The translations under genes were made by a program, and so were the position numbers. From the NCBI GenBank assembly GCA_032881465.1, contig CP126168.1, positions 992,001-1,056,000 of the forward strand: DNA of 64,000 nt, read 5' to 3'. Positions 33,432 to 42,306 of this stretch are shown piece after piece. Origin of the DNA: Parvibaculaceae bacterium PLY_AMNH_Bact1. GTDB lineage: Bacteria; Pseudomonadota; Alphaproteobacteria; Parvibaculales; Parvibaculaceae. Each line of letters starts with the position of its first letter. Position 1 is the stretch's first letter. Below the pieces are notes generated by a model. It saw nothing but the letters and a program-made list of their open reading frames with translations. It was not told the DNA's origin and did no database searches.

Positions 33432-34049
33432 ATGCGCCAGACGGAAGACAGAATTGCGCGCGGGTTTCTGCCTTACAATGATGAGGCGCCGGATCTGAGA
33501 ACGCGCTATGTCGAGCCACCTTTTGCCGAAAGACATAAATCCTTCCGCTTCTTCTTCCCCGAAACAGCAGCCAACGTGCTCGATATTGGCGCTGGCGTCG
33601 GTGTGGATGCGCGAGGTTTCGCAGAGATGGGCCATAAGGTCGTGGCTGTGGAACCAGCGAAGGCGATGCGCACTTTCGCCATCGAGGACCGCGACCATGC
33701 AAATATCACCTGGGTAGATGACTGCCTGCCGCGCATGGAGAAGGTGATGGCGATGGGCCTCACCTTCGACTTTGTGCTCGCCAGCGCCTCATTCATGCAC
33801 CTGCCGGAGGATTGTCAGGCGGACGGCTTCAAGACTATTGCTGGGCTGATGAAGCCCGAAGCTCATGCAGCGATGAGCCTGCGCCACGGACCCGTGCCAG
33901 AAGGGCGCACCATGTATGACCTGTCGCCAGACCACGCGGCGAAGCTCGCCGCTGCAGCGAGGCTCTCTCTTGTCCGCCATGAAGAAAAGCCCGACCGGGT
34001 CGGACGGCCGGGTGTGACTTGGTCGATGATGGTGTTCGAGAAGATTTAG
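33432..34049 (+). CDS. SAM-dependent class I methyltransferase
   Basis: A 205-residue methyltransferase with motif I VLDIGAGVGVDARG, the SAM-binding acidic residue after beta 2 (VAVEPAKAM) and FDFVLASASFMHLPED. The substrate is not told by the sequence. It starts 2 bp after the MscS-like stop, suggesting coupling. The stop TAG is in the end of the palindromic element 34047-34122. Confidence 0.82.
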   Translation: MRQTEDRIARGFLPYNDEAPDLRTRYVEPPFAERHKSFRFFFPETAANVLDIGAGVGVDARGFAEMGHKVVAVEPAKAMRTFAIEDRDHANITWVDDCLPRMEKVMAMGLTFDFVLASASFMHLPEDCQADGFKTIAGLMKPEAHAAMSLRHGPVPEGRTMYDLSPDHAAKLAAAARLSLVRHEEKPDRVGRPGVTWSMMVFEKI

Positions 34050-34122
34050 AGCATTTCCAGCTGCAGTTGCAGGCTTTGGCGCCAAAAGGCTGGGGGGCGA
34101 AATGCGACAAAATCAGACTCTA
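34047..34122. repeat. Palindromic intergenic element whose ends supply both stop codons
   Basis: TAGAGCATTTC at one end pairs with GAAATGC and CTCTA at the other. It resembles an intergenic GAGCATTTCC-type palindrome common in Hyphomicrobiales (from memory). The convergent methyltransferase and DUF2336 genes end exactly at its two edges (TAG on each strand). Confidence 0.5.
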
Positions 34123-35214
34123 TGCTGCAGCGCTTTCTGTCTCCCGGCGCACCCGCCAGAAGCGCATGGCTCGCTGTGCCATGTCCTGCGGGATTTGATC
34201 ATAAATATCGAACAGGTCACGGGTTTCTTTGACCGACCGGCGTTTGCTCTGCACACCAATCACCGCGAGCGTAGAAAAGGTCGAGCGGTCTAGCCGTGTT
34301 GCCTTACAGGCAATCGCAAGGCCTTCCCCGGACGGGTCTTTCAGAATGCGTTCAGCGGTGTCTTCGTCAATCTTAGCGAGCCGCGCAAAGCCGCAGACTA
34401 ACTCCTCCAGCCTATTCGCCCGCACCAGATTGATCAGCAGCGTCTCAGAAAGCTCTCGAAGCTCAGCTTTGCGATCGATAAACTGTTGGGCGCGAGACCG
34501 TTCATCGGTGCGACGGTTGGCACCCTTCATGATCTTGCGTTCTGTCTGGGCGAGGACACGATCAACAATTTCCGGATCAAGCTCAGCAGATCGTTCCAGA
34601 ATGCGGCTGCGCAGCTTGGTCGAGACAACCCAGAACATGTCATGTAATACGTCGGGCGGCAGGTCCTGTCTGTCGACAAGGGATGTTTGGAGGGTTTCAT
34701 TCGATGCGGCGCGGTCGACCACCTTCTGAATGGTTGTGCTCCCAATCTTGGCATCGCTATTGTTGATCAGCACATTGACCACATCATCATCGCCGTGATC
34801 AACGAGGGCTTCTGAAATTGCTTCATTGACATCTGGCCGTCCGGCGACTGCTGAACGGTGGGCGTTGCTGCATTGCTTGATGATCTCAAGAAGGTCGTCT
34901 TCTGAGAGGGCGAGACTGTTTTCCAATATCGGTGCGGCGACGCTGATTTCGTCGTTGGCTAGCTGTGCCACCAGATCGCGCGGGGCTTCAGCGACCGTTG
35001 CGAGGCGGCGGGAAAGATCAGCACGCACATTGGCCTCAAGAGACCGTGCGACCGTTCCCATAATATTGGAGAAGTGTTCGGTTTCCGGACCGGTATAAAT
35101 TTCCGGGTCTTCCAGAAAAAGGTCGGTGACATTGCGCAGCAGCTCACGCCGTCGCTCGCTCGACGGTTCTTTTGCAAGGTCAATCAGGTCCCGCAAATGC
35201 CTTAAGTCGCTCAT
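34120..35214 (-). CDS. DUF2336 domain protein (second of two)
   Basis: A 364-residue, all-helical protein starting MSDLRHLRDLIDLAKEPS. The middle and C-terminal regions match the 14127 protein (DPSGEGLAIACKATRLDR). It is acidic in the N-terminal region. The ATG at 35214 was chosen because a longer frame adds an atypical N-terminus. Role unknown; family members in Alphaproteobacteria are often near cell-cycle or signalling genes (from memory). Confidence 0.82.
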   Translation of the reverse strand: MSDLRHLRDLIDLAKEPSSERRRELLRNVTDLFLEDPEIYTGPETEHFSNIMGTVARSLEANVRADLSRRLATVAEAPRDLVAQLANDEISVAAPILENSLALSEDDLLEIIKQCSNAHRSAVAGRPDVNEAISEALVDHGDDDVVNVLINNSDAKIGSTTIQKVVDRAASNETLQTSLVDRQDLPPDVLHDMFWVVSTKLRSRILERSAELDPEIVDRVLAQTERKIMKGANRRTDERSRAQQFIDRKAELRELSETLLINLVRANRLEELVCGFARLAKIDEDTAERILKDPSGEGLAIACKATRLDRSTFSTLAVIGVQSKRRSVKETRDLFDIYDQIPQDMAQRAMRFWRVRRETESAAA

Positions 35215-35476
35215 CGAAAACAGCCTGCCCCAACTCAACGTCGTTCTTTCACTCACAATTTGAGCGAAATTTCTTAACAAGCAGTGGGGGCGGTTCGGGA
35301 CAAATTTGCGAAAAACCGAAGGTTTAAACTGCGTGACACACTTTGAAATGGCAGTTTCTCTACGTTCGCGTGCCAGAGCGTTAACACTTTATTCACGATA
35401 ATAGGCGGAGACTTTGAGGGAAGGTTCCCGCAACCATGTCGGATTAAGCCGGGAGCACAAACCCACGGAGACGACG

Positions 35477-35662
35477 ATGCAGAATGTCATCGAGTTTAGG
35501 CCGAGGGAGTCCACCGGGAAACGCCGCACTTATGAAAAAGCGGCTGATGTAATCCCGATGCCGGTCCGAGAAAGTAAATCGAGTACCAAAGACAAGAAAC
35601 CAACAGAAGTGCCGACCCTGTCGGATCTGATGGATCTGACCTGGCCCAGAGCAACAGACTAG
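35477..35662 (+). CDS. Small basic hypothetical protein, 61 aa
   Basis: A short lysine/arginine-rich protein (MQNVIEFRPRESTGKRRTYE) with the acidic tail LSDLMDLTWPR. GGAG lies 6 bases before the ATG. No known motif; it diverges from the DUF2336 gene and may have a role with it. Below the length most searches report. Confidence 0.55.
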   Translation: MQNVIEFRPRESTGKRRTYEKAADVIPMPVRESKSSTKDKKPTEVPTLSDLMDLTWPRATD

Positions 35663-35754
35663 CTTGGGCGATAGAATGGCTAGCGCGGCGGGGGACTGCC
35701 ACGCGGCAGACCGAGGCTAAGGGGGGTGCGCCCTCAGCTCCTGCCTGTCAATGA

Positions 35755-36219
35755 TCAGCTTGCGTCCGAGAGCGAACTGCCAAGCATATCCAGAAATTCG
35801 TTCCAGCCATTCTGCTGGTCATTTCGATCCGCTTCGTTCTCGATCAGTGCCTGGGTGAAGGTAAGGCGGGTGCCTTCTGGGTCATCCTCAAACGTGACGG
35901 TAATGAGCGTTGCAGGACCGCGTTGTCCGTCTTCAACCCAATGATGAGAGAACACGATCAGCTCATTTTCCACAATTTCTTTGTACGTCCCCTCCATCCG
36001 GTAGCGGTTGCCACTGGGGGCTTCCATGATTGACATCCAATCGCCACCGGGTCGGAAATTCTCTGCCGCGTCGATCAGCGTGAATGTTTTCGGGCGCCAC
36101 CACTGGCTCTTATGTTCAGTGTCAGCCCACATTTGAAAAACAAGCGGACGCGGTGCGTTGAAGACGCGGGTAAGTGTGAGGTCGAACGTGTCTACAACAG
36201 CGTTGGTCTGAGAAGTCAT
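35755..36219 (-). CDS. SRPBCC / AHSA1-like (Aha1) domain protein
   Basis: A 154-residue START-fold protein: LTRVFNAPRPLVFQMWADTE, WWRPKTFTLIDAAENFRPGG, and VTFEDDPEGTRLTFTQALIE. It is coupled by ATGA overlap to the ArsR-type regulator upstream, a common pairing in bacteria where the SRPBCC protein binds a hydrophobic ligand. Reaction unknown. Confidence 0.88.
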   Translation of the reverse strand: MTSQTNAVVDTFDLTLTRVFNAPRPLVFQMWADTEHKSQWWRPKTFTLIDAAENFRPGGDWMSIMEAPSGNRYRMEGTYKEIVENELIVFSHHWVEDGQRGPATLITVTFEDDPEGTRLTFTQALIENEADRNDQQNGWNEFLDMLGSSLSDAS

Positions 36220-36551
36220 GTGGTGTCTCCTTTTTGTATGTTCTGCAAATAGGTATCGAGGCGATCAAGGCTGCCCTCCCAATGGAGCCGGTATTGCTCG
36301 ACCCAGTCTGAAATTTCACGAAGGGGCCCTGCCTCAAGGGCGCAAGGCCGCCATTGGGCTTTGCGGCCGCGGGAAATGAGGCCCGCACTCTCCAGAACCT
36401 TGAGATGCTTGGTGATGGCAGGCGGAGAAATATCGAACGGTTCCGACAATTCCTTGACCGATGTTTCGCCAAGCGCCAGCCGGGCGAGAATGGCCCGACG
36501 GGTCGGATCGGCAAGGGCGGAAAACGTGGCGCTGAGCGGGTCAGGTTTCAT
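36216..36551 (-). CDS. ArsR-family transcriptional regulator
   Basis: A 111-residue winged-HTH protein (LADPTRRAILARL, SVKELSEPFDISPPAITKHL, KVLESAGLISRGRKAQWRPC). It lacks the ArsR metal-binding Cys set, so metal sensing is unlikely. It is followed by the coupled SRPBCC gene and preceded by a long inverted repeat (36553-36586) that is probably its operator. Confidence 0.9.
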   Translation of the reverse strand: MKPDPLSATFSALADPTRRAILARLALGETSVKELSEPFDISPPAITKHLKVLESAGLISRGRKAQWRPCALEAGPLREISDWVEQYRLHWEGSLDRLDTYLQNIQKGDTT

Positions 36552-36552
36552 G

Positions 36553-36586
36553 ATACACCAAAGAGTTAATTAACCTAGTGGTGTAT
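36553..36586. promoter_or_regulatory. Inverted repeat upstream of the ArsR-type gene
   Basis: ATACACCA and TGGTGTAT (8-bp arms, 18-bp spacer) with a central TTAATTAA palindrome, immediately upstream of the regulator's ATG at 36551. It fits an autoregulatory operator; binding is inference. Confidence 0.55.
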
Positions 36587-36708
36587 TTAGGGGAGCGAGG
36601 CGGTTGAGTCAAGGAGCCGTGACGCGATTTTTGTCGTTGGCGCGGGGCGGACCGTCTAGATTCACCCTTAGCGTGGAGACCTAATGAACGCCACAACCAG
36701 ATAAACGG

Positions 36709-38109
36709 ATGACAGAGATGGTATCGGAAGAGAAGTGTCCTCTGAGCGACAATGGCAGCTTCTGGTTTGACTCCCTGGACCAGCCATCAATGATTGCTGA
36801 ACCGGACACACTTCCGGCAAGTGTGGATGTCGCCATTATTGGCGCGGGCTACACAGGCCTTTGGACGGCGTACTACCTGAAAGAAAAAGACCCGTCGCTC
36901 GACATCGCAGTCTTAGAGGCCAACACAATCGGCTTCGGTGCGAGTGGTCGAAATGGCGGCTGGTGCATGGGGCTGGCCTGGGGCATCGATGGCATGCTGG
37001 CCGATGAGAAAAAGCGGGACGCGGGTGTACGCTTGTTGCGCGCCATGCATGACACGGTGGATGAAGTTGGCCGCATCTCTCAGCGCGAAGGCATTGAGTG
37101 CCACTTTGCCAAAAGCGGCACGCTGGAGGTGGCCATCGCGCCCTTTCACGTGAAAGACATGCAGGGCCATATGGCAGACCTTCATGAGCTGGGTTTTAGC
37201 GAAGATGATTATCGTTGGTTACCCGCCGAAGAAGCACAACAGCGCATTGGCATGACACCCAATCACGGTGCGACCTATACACCTCACTGCGCGGTCATCC
37301 ATCCAGCCCGCCTCGTTAAAGGCCTTGGCCGGGTCGTTCGCGCAAAGGGCGTGAAAATTTTCGAAGGGACGCCGGTGGTCGAAATGGCACCTGGCTATGT
37401 GGACACCAACAAAGGGCGCGTGAGCGCCGCCAAAATCATTCGTGCAACCGAAGGCTATACGGAATCCATCAAGGGTCAGGAGCGTGAAGTCCTGCCGCTC
37501 TACTCCATGATGGTGGCGACGGAACCACTGCCGGATCATGTATGGGACGAGATTGGTCTGGCCAACCGCGAGACGTTTGGCGACAGCCGCCGTGTCACCG
37601 TTTATGGCCAGAAGACAGACGATGGCCGCCTCGCCTTTGGCGGTCGGGCTGGATATTACTTTGGCTCCAAACGCCGCGGTGTCATTCCACCGGACGATCC
37701 CATGGTGCAGAACGTGGAGCGCACGCTGCGCAAGATTTTCCCGGTTCTGCAAGACTATGGCGTGACCCATGGCTGGGGTGGCCTGATGGGCGTGCCCCGC
37801 CACTGGCGACCTTCGGTGGCTTTCGACCCTCAAACAGGACTGGGGCACGCAGGCGGGTACACCGGGGAAGGGGTCGCGGCCTCGAACCTTGCCGGACGCA
37901 TTCTCTCTGATCTTGTGCTTGAGCGTGAGAGCGATCTGACAGACCTCGCCTGGGTGAATGACACACCCACAAAATGGGAGCCTGAACCCCTGCGCTGGCT
38001 TGGCGTCAAAGCCATTCAGTATTTTGGAGACAAGGCGGATCGCATAGAGATGGAAACCGGCAAGCCCTCAAAATTCTGGGGCACGCTTTTTGGCTCCGCG
38101 CTCAGCTAA
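36709..38109 (+). CDS. FAD-dependent oxidoreductase, DAO/PuuB type
   Basis: A 466-residue flavoprotein. The dinucleotide motif is VAIIGAGYTGLWTAYYLKEK, followed by GFGASGRNGGWCMG and near the C-terminus GHAGGYTGEGVAASNLAGRI. This matches the D-amino acid oxidase/gamma-glutamylputrescine oxidase group, which oxidises amines with O2. The substrate is not known; gamma-glutamylputrescine oxidase is one option. Overlaps a convergent DUF3703 gene by 4 bp. Confidence 0.87.
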   Translation: MTEMVSEEKCPLSDNGSFWFDSLDQPSMIAEPDTLPASVDVAIIGAGYTGLWTAYYLKEKDPSLDIAVLEANTIGFGASGRNGGWCMGLAWGIDGMLADEKKRDAGVRLLRAMHDTVDEVGRISQREGIECHFAKSGTLEVAIAPFHVKDMQGHMADLHELGFSEDDYRWLPAEEAQQRIGMTPNHGATYTPHCAVIHPARLVKGLGRVVRAKGVKIFEGTPVVEMAPGYVDTNKGRVSAAKIIRATEGYTESIKGQEREVLPLYSMMVATEPLPDHVWDEIGLANRETFGDSRRVTVYGQKTDDGRLAFGGRAGYYFGSKRRGVIPPDDPMVQNVERTLRKIFPVLQDYGVTHGWGGLMGVPRHWRPSVAFDPQTGLGHAGGYTGEGVAASNLAGRILSDLVLERESDLTDLAWVNDTPTKWEPEPLRWLGVKAIQYFGDKADRIEMETGKPSKFWGTLFGSALS

Positions 38110-38591
38110 CGTCCACCCGCAACCGAAGCAGTGACCCAAATTGCCACTGCGGCGAGGATAAGGGCCCAATAGATCAGGCGACGTGCCACGTCTCTCCCGA
38201 CGCGATAATCCTCCAAAAGTGGGGCGAGATCCACTGGCAGCGGCATCGGCTTAACAGGGGAAACATTCGCCCCACCCGTATTGCCTTTGGGAACCCAGCC
38301 AAAGAGATAGCCGGGGACGGTGGCGAACAAACGGAGCAGCTGACCTTTGATTTCACTTGTCCCTCCCTGGCGGAGGCCCACTTTCAGCATCCACCAATGG
38401 CTGATGACGTGCCGCCAGAAAAAGCGCTGGCCCAGAATATGCGCTCGCTCCAGATGGCTGAAACAGAGGTCCAATTCGTCGGTGCGGTAAGCATTGCGGG
38501 CCCGGGCCATCTCCTGTGCGTAAGCCCGTTTGAGTGATTGGTGCACGAGATCCTCCAAGACTGTTTGTCGTTTCGGAAGGCAGGGAACCAT
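38106..38591 (-). CDS. DUF3703 protein with C-terminal membrane segment
   Basis: A 161-residue protein with LERAHILGQRFFWRHVISHW, which is the DUF3703 pattern (H residues, from memory), and a C-terminal hydrophobic segment (LIYWALILAAVAIWVTASVA). Family function unknown. Probably an inner membrane protein. No obvious partner. Confidence 0.75.
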   Translation of the reverse strand: MVPCLPKRQTVLEDLVHQSLKRAYAQEMARARNAYRTDELDLCFSHLERAHILGQRFFWRHVISHWWMLKVGLRQGGTSEIKGQLLRLFATVPGYLFGWVPKGNTGGANVSPVKPMPLPVDLAPLLEDYRVGRDVARRLIYWALILAAVAIWVTASVAGGR

Positions 38592-38636
38592 TATGCAGGC
38601 GTGGGGTCTTGAACATTTCGCTAGCGGGGGTGCCGC

Positions 38637-39344
38637 TCAGCGAAACGGTTCTGCCGCCATGCCAGGTGTCAGTCCGATCAGGTTCTTCATCGTCCGGGTG
38701 AAGTGCGCCTGATCTGCAAAGCCCCCGGCAAGTGCGGCGGAGGCGAGATCACCGCCTGCAGCCAATTCCTCAGCGGAGCGCCGCAGCTTCCGCCAAAGCA
38801 CCCATTTGGAGAGCGGCAGCTGCAACTCATCGGATGCAAGTGCTCGCAAACGCGATTCCGAAAGGCCGCAATGCTCAGCCACGGTGGCAAGGGGCAGGTC
38901 CTCCGGTGCAGAGTCCAGATGCTCAATCGCTTGTTGAAGACGGGGGTCTAGGGCATGGGGGGCTGGCGGTGATGCTGCCGAGATTTGATCAAGGCAGGTG
39001 TGAAGGGGGGCGCCAAGGTCAATCTCAGCTGCCACATTTTTGGGAAGTGGAGTGATGTCGGCGTTGCCCATCAGATCCAAGAGGGCACGACAGAGGGGTG
39101 TCTGGGGTTCAATCAACAGGAGCAGAACTTGTTCGTGTCTTTCAAGCCGATGCAGGGTTCTGGGTCGGACCATGAGAGACCGGCCGGAATGGGCGGCACC
39201 GTCTCCTGCCTCCAACATCAGGTCACCCGCCACCGCAAGGGTGATTTGAAGAGTTGCGTGTGAATGCAGCGCATTGTCTCCCGCCGCACCCCGATAGGCA
39301 GCCCAATAGTCGCCGAAATGGAATGTACCCTGCCATTCTGTCAT
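38637..39344 (-). CDS. AraC-family transcriptional regulator
   Basis: A 235-residue protein: an N-terminal cupin-like sensor (HSHATLQITLAVAGDLMLEA) and the double HTH LATVAEHCGLSESRLRALAS and ALAGGFADQAHFTRTMKNLIGLTPG near the C-terminus. Upstream of the divergent dadA-like gene, it may control that gene. Ligand unknown. Confidence 0.87.
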   Translation of the reverse strand: MTEWQGTFHFGDYWAAYRGAAGDNALHSHATLQITLAVAGDLMLEAGDGAAHSGRSLMVRPRTLHRLERHEQVLLLLIEPQTPLCRALLDLMGNADITPLPKNVAAEIDLGAPLHTCLDQISAASPPAPHALDPRLQQAIEHLDSAPEDLPLATVAEHCGLSESRLRALASDELQLPLSKWVLWRKLRRSAEELAAGGDLASAALAGGFADQAHFTRTMKNLIGLTPGMAAEPFR

Positions 39345-39507
39345 AGGTGGGGTCCTCGATGGTTCTCGCGCGCAATCAAGATAGCCTCATTTCTTTCCCC
39401 GTCCCATTTCCTCAGCCCTGACTTGATTTGCTCGTATTTGTTTTGATTGGGTAGAGGCAGTTTGCTAGGAAGACCACATATTCCTCCGGCAATGAGTTCT
39501 GGCCTAC

Positions 39508-40812
39508 ATGTCGTCCCCCGCGTCCCAACAAAGAAATGACCCGCAAAAGATCGTGGTCGTGGGCGCAGGCGTCATTGGAGTGGCGACAGCCTACCGGCTG
39601 AGACATGACGGGCATGACGTAACGCTCATCGAAAAAGAGCGGGGTCCGGCTCTCGAAACAAGTTTTGCCAATGGCGGGCAGATGAGCGCCGGAGAGGTCG
39701 CGCCTTGGGCGGGGCCGGGTGTACCCGGCCAAGCGCTTAAATGGCTCGGGCGCGCCGACGCGCCACTGCGGCTCCGGCTCAAAGCAGATCCGGCACAATG
39801 GAAATGGCTTTGGCGCTTCTGGCGGCGGTGCTCTCTGAAAGCACAGCGTGATGGGGCAGAACGCAACGTGGGCCTTGCTCTCCTCAGCCGAACAGTTCTT
39901 CAAGAGACGTTGGATGACCTTGCAGCGAAAGGCATGGCGCCGGATTTTGACCGCAAAGAGAAGGGCATTCTGCGGGTCTTTGCGACAGAGACGGAAGTTG
40001 ATCACGCCGCCCGGGAAGCAGACCGTCTCGAACCATTCGGTCTGCACCAGGAACGTCTGACCGCCCAGGAGTGTGTGGCGCTTGAGCCCGCTTTGGCCTC
40101 AGCCCACCAGCGCGGCGAGCTTGCAGGCGGGGTATACTCTAGAAGCGATCAGAGTGGCGATGCCTATCGCTTCACCGACGCCCTCGCAAATGCAATTGAA
40201 GACATGGGTGTCACCTGTCTCTATGGGGAGAGCGTCACCAAGTTGGAACGTCAAGGTTCGCGCATCACCCATGTGCGGACGAACCTGCGGCGTTTGGAAG
40301 CTGATGCTGTGGTTCTGGCTGCAGGCGTCATGAGCCCCCATCTGCTTGAGGGTCTCTCGCTGCCAGTCTACCCGGTCAAAGGGTATTCCGTGACCCTTGA
40401 AGTGCCCGATGATGGCTCGGCGCCAGAGGTGAGCGTTACCGACGAGGTGCGGCGCATTGTGGTGAGCCGACTTGGCAATCGCCTGCGCGCGGCAGGGCAG
40501 GCGGAAGTAGCAGGCTATGACCGCACGGTGGAGGCCGGCCGGGCGCAATCCGTGCTCGACGCGGTTCGCGCCTTGTTTCCGGCCTTGGGAGAAGATCTTG
40601 AACCAGAGTTCTGGTGTGGCTTGCGGCCTATGACGCCCGACGGTGTGCCGGTTCTGGGCAAAGCGCCCGGACGGGACAATCTCTATCTCAATACAGGGCA
40701 TGGAACGTTGGGCTGGACACTTGCCATGGGGTCAGCTGCCCTCATTGCAGAGCTGATCGGTGGACGCGACCCTTCCGTCGACCCCGCGAATTTTTCGGCC
40801 AGCCGTTTCTAA
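39508..40812 (+). CDS. dadA: D-amino acid dehydrogenase-like FAD oxidoreductase
   Basis: A 434-residue flavoprotein: VVVGAGVIGVATAYRLRHDG, the ETSFANGGQMSAGEVAPWAG signature of DadA and, at the C-terminus, LNTGHGTLGWTLAMGSAALI. DadA oxidises D-amino acids to 2-oxo acids, passing electrons to the membrane. No alanine racemase gene (dadX) is near. The AraC gene diverges 163 bp away. Confidence 0.88.
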   Translation: MSSPASQQRNDPQKIVVVGAGVIGVATAYRLRHDGHDVTLIEKERGPALETSFANGGQMSAGEVAPWAGPGVPGQALKWLGRADAPLRLRLKADPAQWKWLWRFWRRCSLKAQRDGAERNVGLALLSRTVLQETLDDLAAKGMAPDFDRKEKGILRVFATETEVDHAAREADRLEPFGLHQERLTAQECVALEPALASAHQRGELAGGVYSRSDQSGDAYRFTDALANAIEDMGVTCLYGESVTKLERQGSRITHVRTNLRRLEADAVVLAAGVMSPHLLEGLSLPVYPVKGYSVTLEVPDDGSAPEVSVTDEVRRIVVSRLGNRLRAAGQAEVAGYDRTVEAGRAQSVLDAVRALFPALGEDLEPEFWCGLRPMTPDGVPVLGKAPGRDNLYLNTGHGTLGWTLAMGSAALIAELIGGRDPSVDPANFSASRF

Positions 40813-40814
40813 AG

Positions 40815-41318
40815 TCACTCGGCTGTCAGCCGTCGTCGGACTTGTGACACGGCAAAGGCGGACAGCAGCACACCGCCAGCGAAGAGGGCGACACCCCCGT
40901 GCACATCGGCTGACGTGAGAAGCTGCCCGTTCAGCACCAGCACGATAAGCGCAAAGACGAACACGTCGGTCATCGACCAGCGCGAGAGCCAGACGAGCAT
41001 GCCGAGGAGAGCGCCCGTTCCGCCCGCCCGCCTGCGGCCACGCGCAATGAGCAACATCCCCAGCAGAATTTTGCCGACGGGAAACACAACCGAGACCGCG
41101 AGCACCAGCAGACCGAGCGCCGTCTGTCCTTCATCAAAGAAGGACCGGATGCCATCCAGGATCGACAGGTCATTTTCATACAACCAGAAAGAGTGCACGG
41201 TGACCGCAGGCACCTGAAGTCCAACGATCACCATCGCCAGAGAGGCCAGGAGCAAAACCATGAGCCACCGACGCCCTTTGATGGGCTGAGGTCCGAATGA
41301 GGGAAGTACGTCATTCAT
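40815..41318 (-). CDS. Paraquat-inducible protein A-like membrane protein
   Basis: A 167-residue protein with about four membrane segments (LMVLLLASLAMVIVGLQVPA, LGLLVLAVSVVFPVGKILLG, VFVFALIVLVLNGQ, VALFAGGVLLSAFAVS). The LS-x-x-G-I and WSMTDVFVFA segments are typical of the PqiA domain. It is a single PqiA half, not the tandem form. The Cys of some PqiA proteins are absent. Convergent with dadA. Confidence 0.8.
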   Translation of the reverse strand: MNDVLPSFGPQPIKGRRWLMVLLLASLAMVIVGLQVPAVTVHSFWLYENDLSILDGIRSFFDEGQTALGLLVLAVSVVFPVGKILLGMLLIARGRRRAGGTGALLGMLVWLSRWSMTDVFVFALIVLVLNGQLLTSADVHGGVALFAGGVLLSAFAVSQVRRRLTAE

Positions 41319-41361
41319 ATGTCCATAAAACCCTCGTTCCCTGCAGTTTTTCCGCTGTTTC

Positions 41362-41377
41362 CCTTGATCAATCAAGG
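41362..41377. promoter_or_regulatory. Perfect palindrome upstream of the PqiA-like gene
   Basis: CCTTGAT and ATCAAGG with a CA spacer, between the divergent PqiA-like gene (start 41318) and lipoprotein gene (start 41483). Candidate operator; no regulator assigned. Confidence 0.45.
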
Positions 41378-41482
41378 ATCACCGCTGGCATTAACAGCCA
41401 TCTAACGATTACGCCCTAGGCTTGTGGCGAAACTATGCCGCTCTTGGGATTGCCTGCAGCGGATGCAGAAAGTGGATGTGAT

Positions 41483-42247
41483 ATGGCCCGCCGCCACACA
41501 CAGATTTTGGGAACCGGATTGCTGACGCTGAGCCTTGTGGCTTGCGCAGGCCAGGCGGATCTTGGCCGCACCAAAACCAACGAATTGTCCTTCTTTACCG
41601 ACCTCGGCGATCGGGTGGTCCAGCTTGCAGAACGCGCGAATGCAAGCGCCAATCTTCCGCTGACGGCTGAAGAGGCGCAGCTCCGCACGATTGCCCGTAC
41701 CATTGATACTCAGGCGGCTCAGCGACGGCCGGACTTACTCTCGAGATTGATCCAGGGGCCGGAAGCAGCGGATGGTGAAAAGTCCTATTATCTTGCACTC
41801 AGGCAGGCTCATGCGAACAGCGGAGCGTCATTGTTACACGCGTTTGGGAATGATGTTCTGCGCGACGTTGCAATGATCGACCAGTTTGCAAACTTGAGTA
41901 TTGCGGTCACTTCTGCGGACTCACTCCGTCTGGCGCTTGTGCGAGAGGCCATGGAGGCCGACAGCGCCGTGTTCTCGGACGCCGTAGATGTTGTGCTGCG
42001 TGTTGAAGAGAATGGCAAAGTAATTGACGACATGGCGGACGAAATGTCCGTGCGCTATGCAAAGTACCGCATTGCGTTGGAGCAATCTGCCTTTGATATC
42101 CCGGAAAGAGATCTTATCGCGACGGTTGATCAAGCTCTCGTCATGCTTGAAAAAAGCATAGAAGGCATCAAGGGTGATGCGGCGCGCCATCGCGCGGTGC
42201 GCGGCGAGCTTTTTGGGCGTCGCTCGGCGGCAGACCGGCCTGTTTGA
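41483..42247 (+). CDS. Putative lipoprotein, 254 aa
   Basis: A lipoprotein signal (QILGTGLLTLSLVACAGQAD) with lipobox LVAC is followed by a long helical domain rich in Ala, Glu and Arg. The start at 41483 places the signal at the N-terminus; an upstream ATG at 41435 would add 16 residues before it. No enzyme motif is seen. Probably attached to the outer membrane or inner membrane from the periplasm. A TTAA-N7-CTAA site lies about 90 bp before the start. Followed by repeat copy 2. Confidence 0.65.
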   Translation: MARRHTQILGTGLLTLSLVACAGQADLGRTKTNELSFFTDLGDRVVQLAERANASANLPLTAEEAQLRTIARTIDTQAAQRRPDLLSRLIQGPEAADGEKSYYLALRQAHANSGASLLHAFGNDVLRDVAMIDQFANLSIAVTSADSLRLALVREAMEADSAVFSDAVDVVLRVEENGKVIDDMADEMSVRYAKYRIALEQSAFDIPERDLIATVDQALVMLEKSIEGIKGDAARHRAVRGELFGRRSAADRPV

Positions 42248-42306
42248 AATTCGGGTTTCGGCATATTCATGATTTTTGTATGATGACCTAACTCCAAATC
42301 TGGGAT

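Noticed and set aside
32524-33702. 392-residue minus frame
   Set aside because: Long open frame opposite the MscS-like and methyltransferase genes, both of which have clear domain motifs. The length comes from GC-rich codon bias.
39412-40047. 211-residue minus frame opposite dadA
   Set aside because: The plus strand has the complete DadA protein with its signature motifs.
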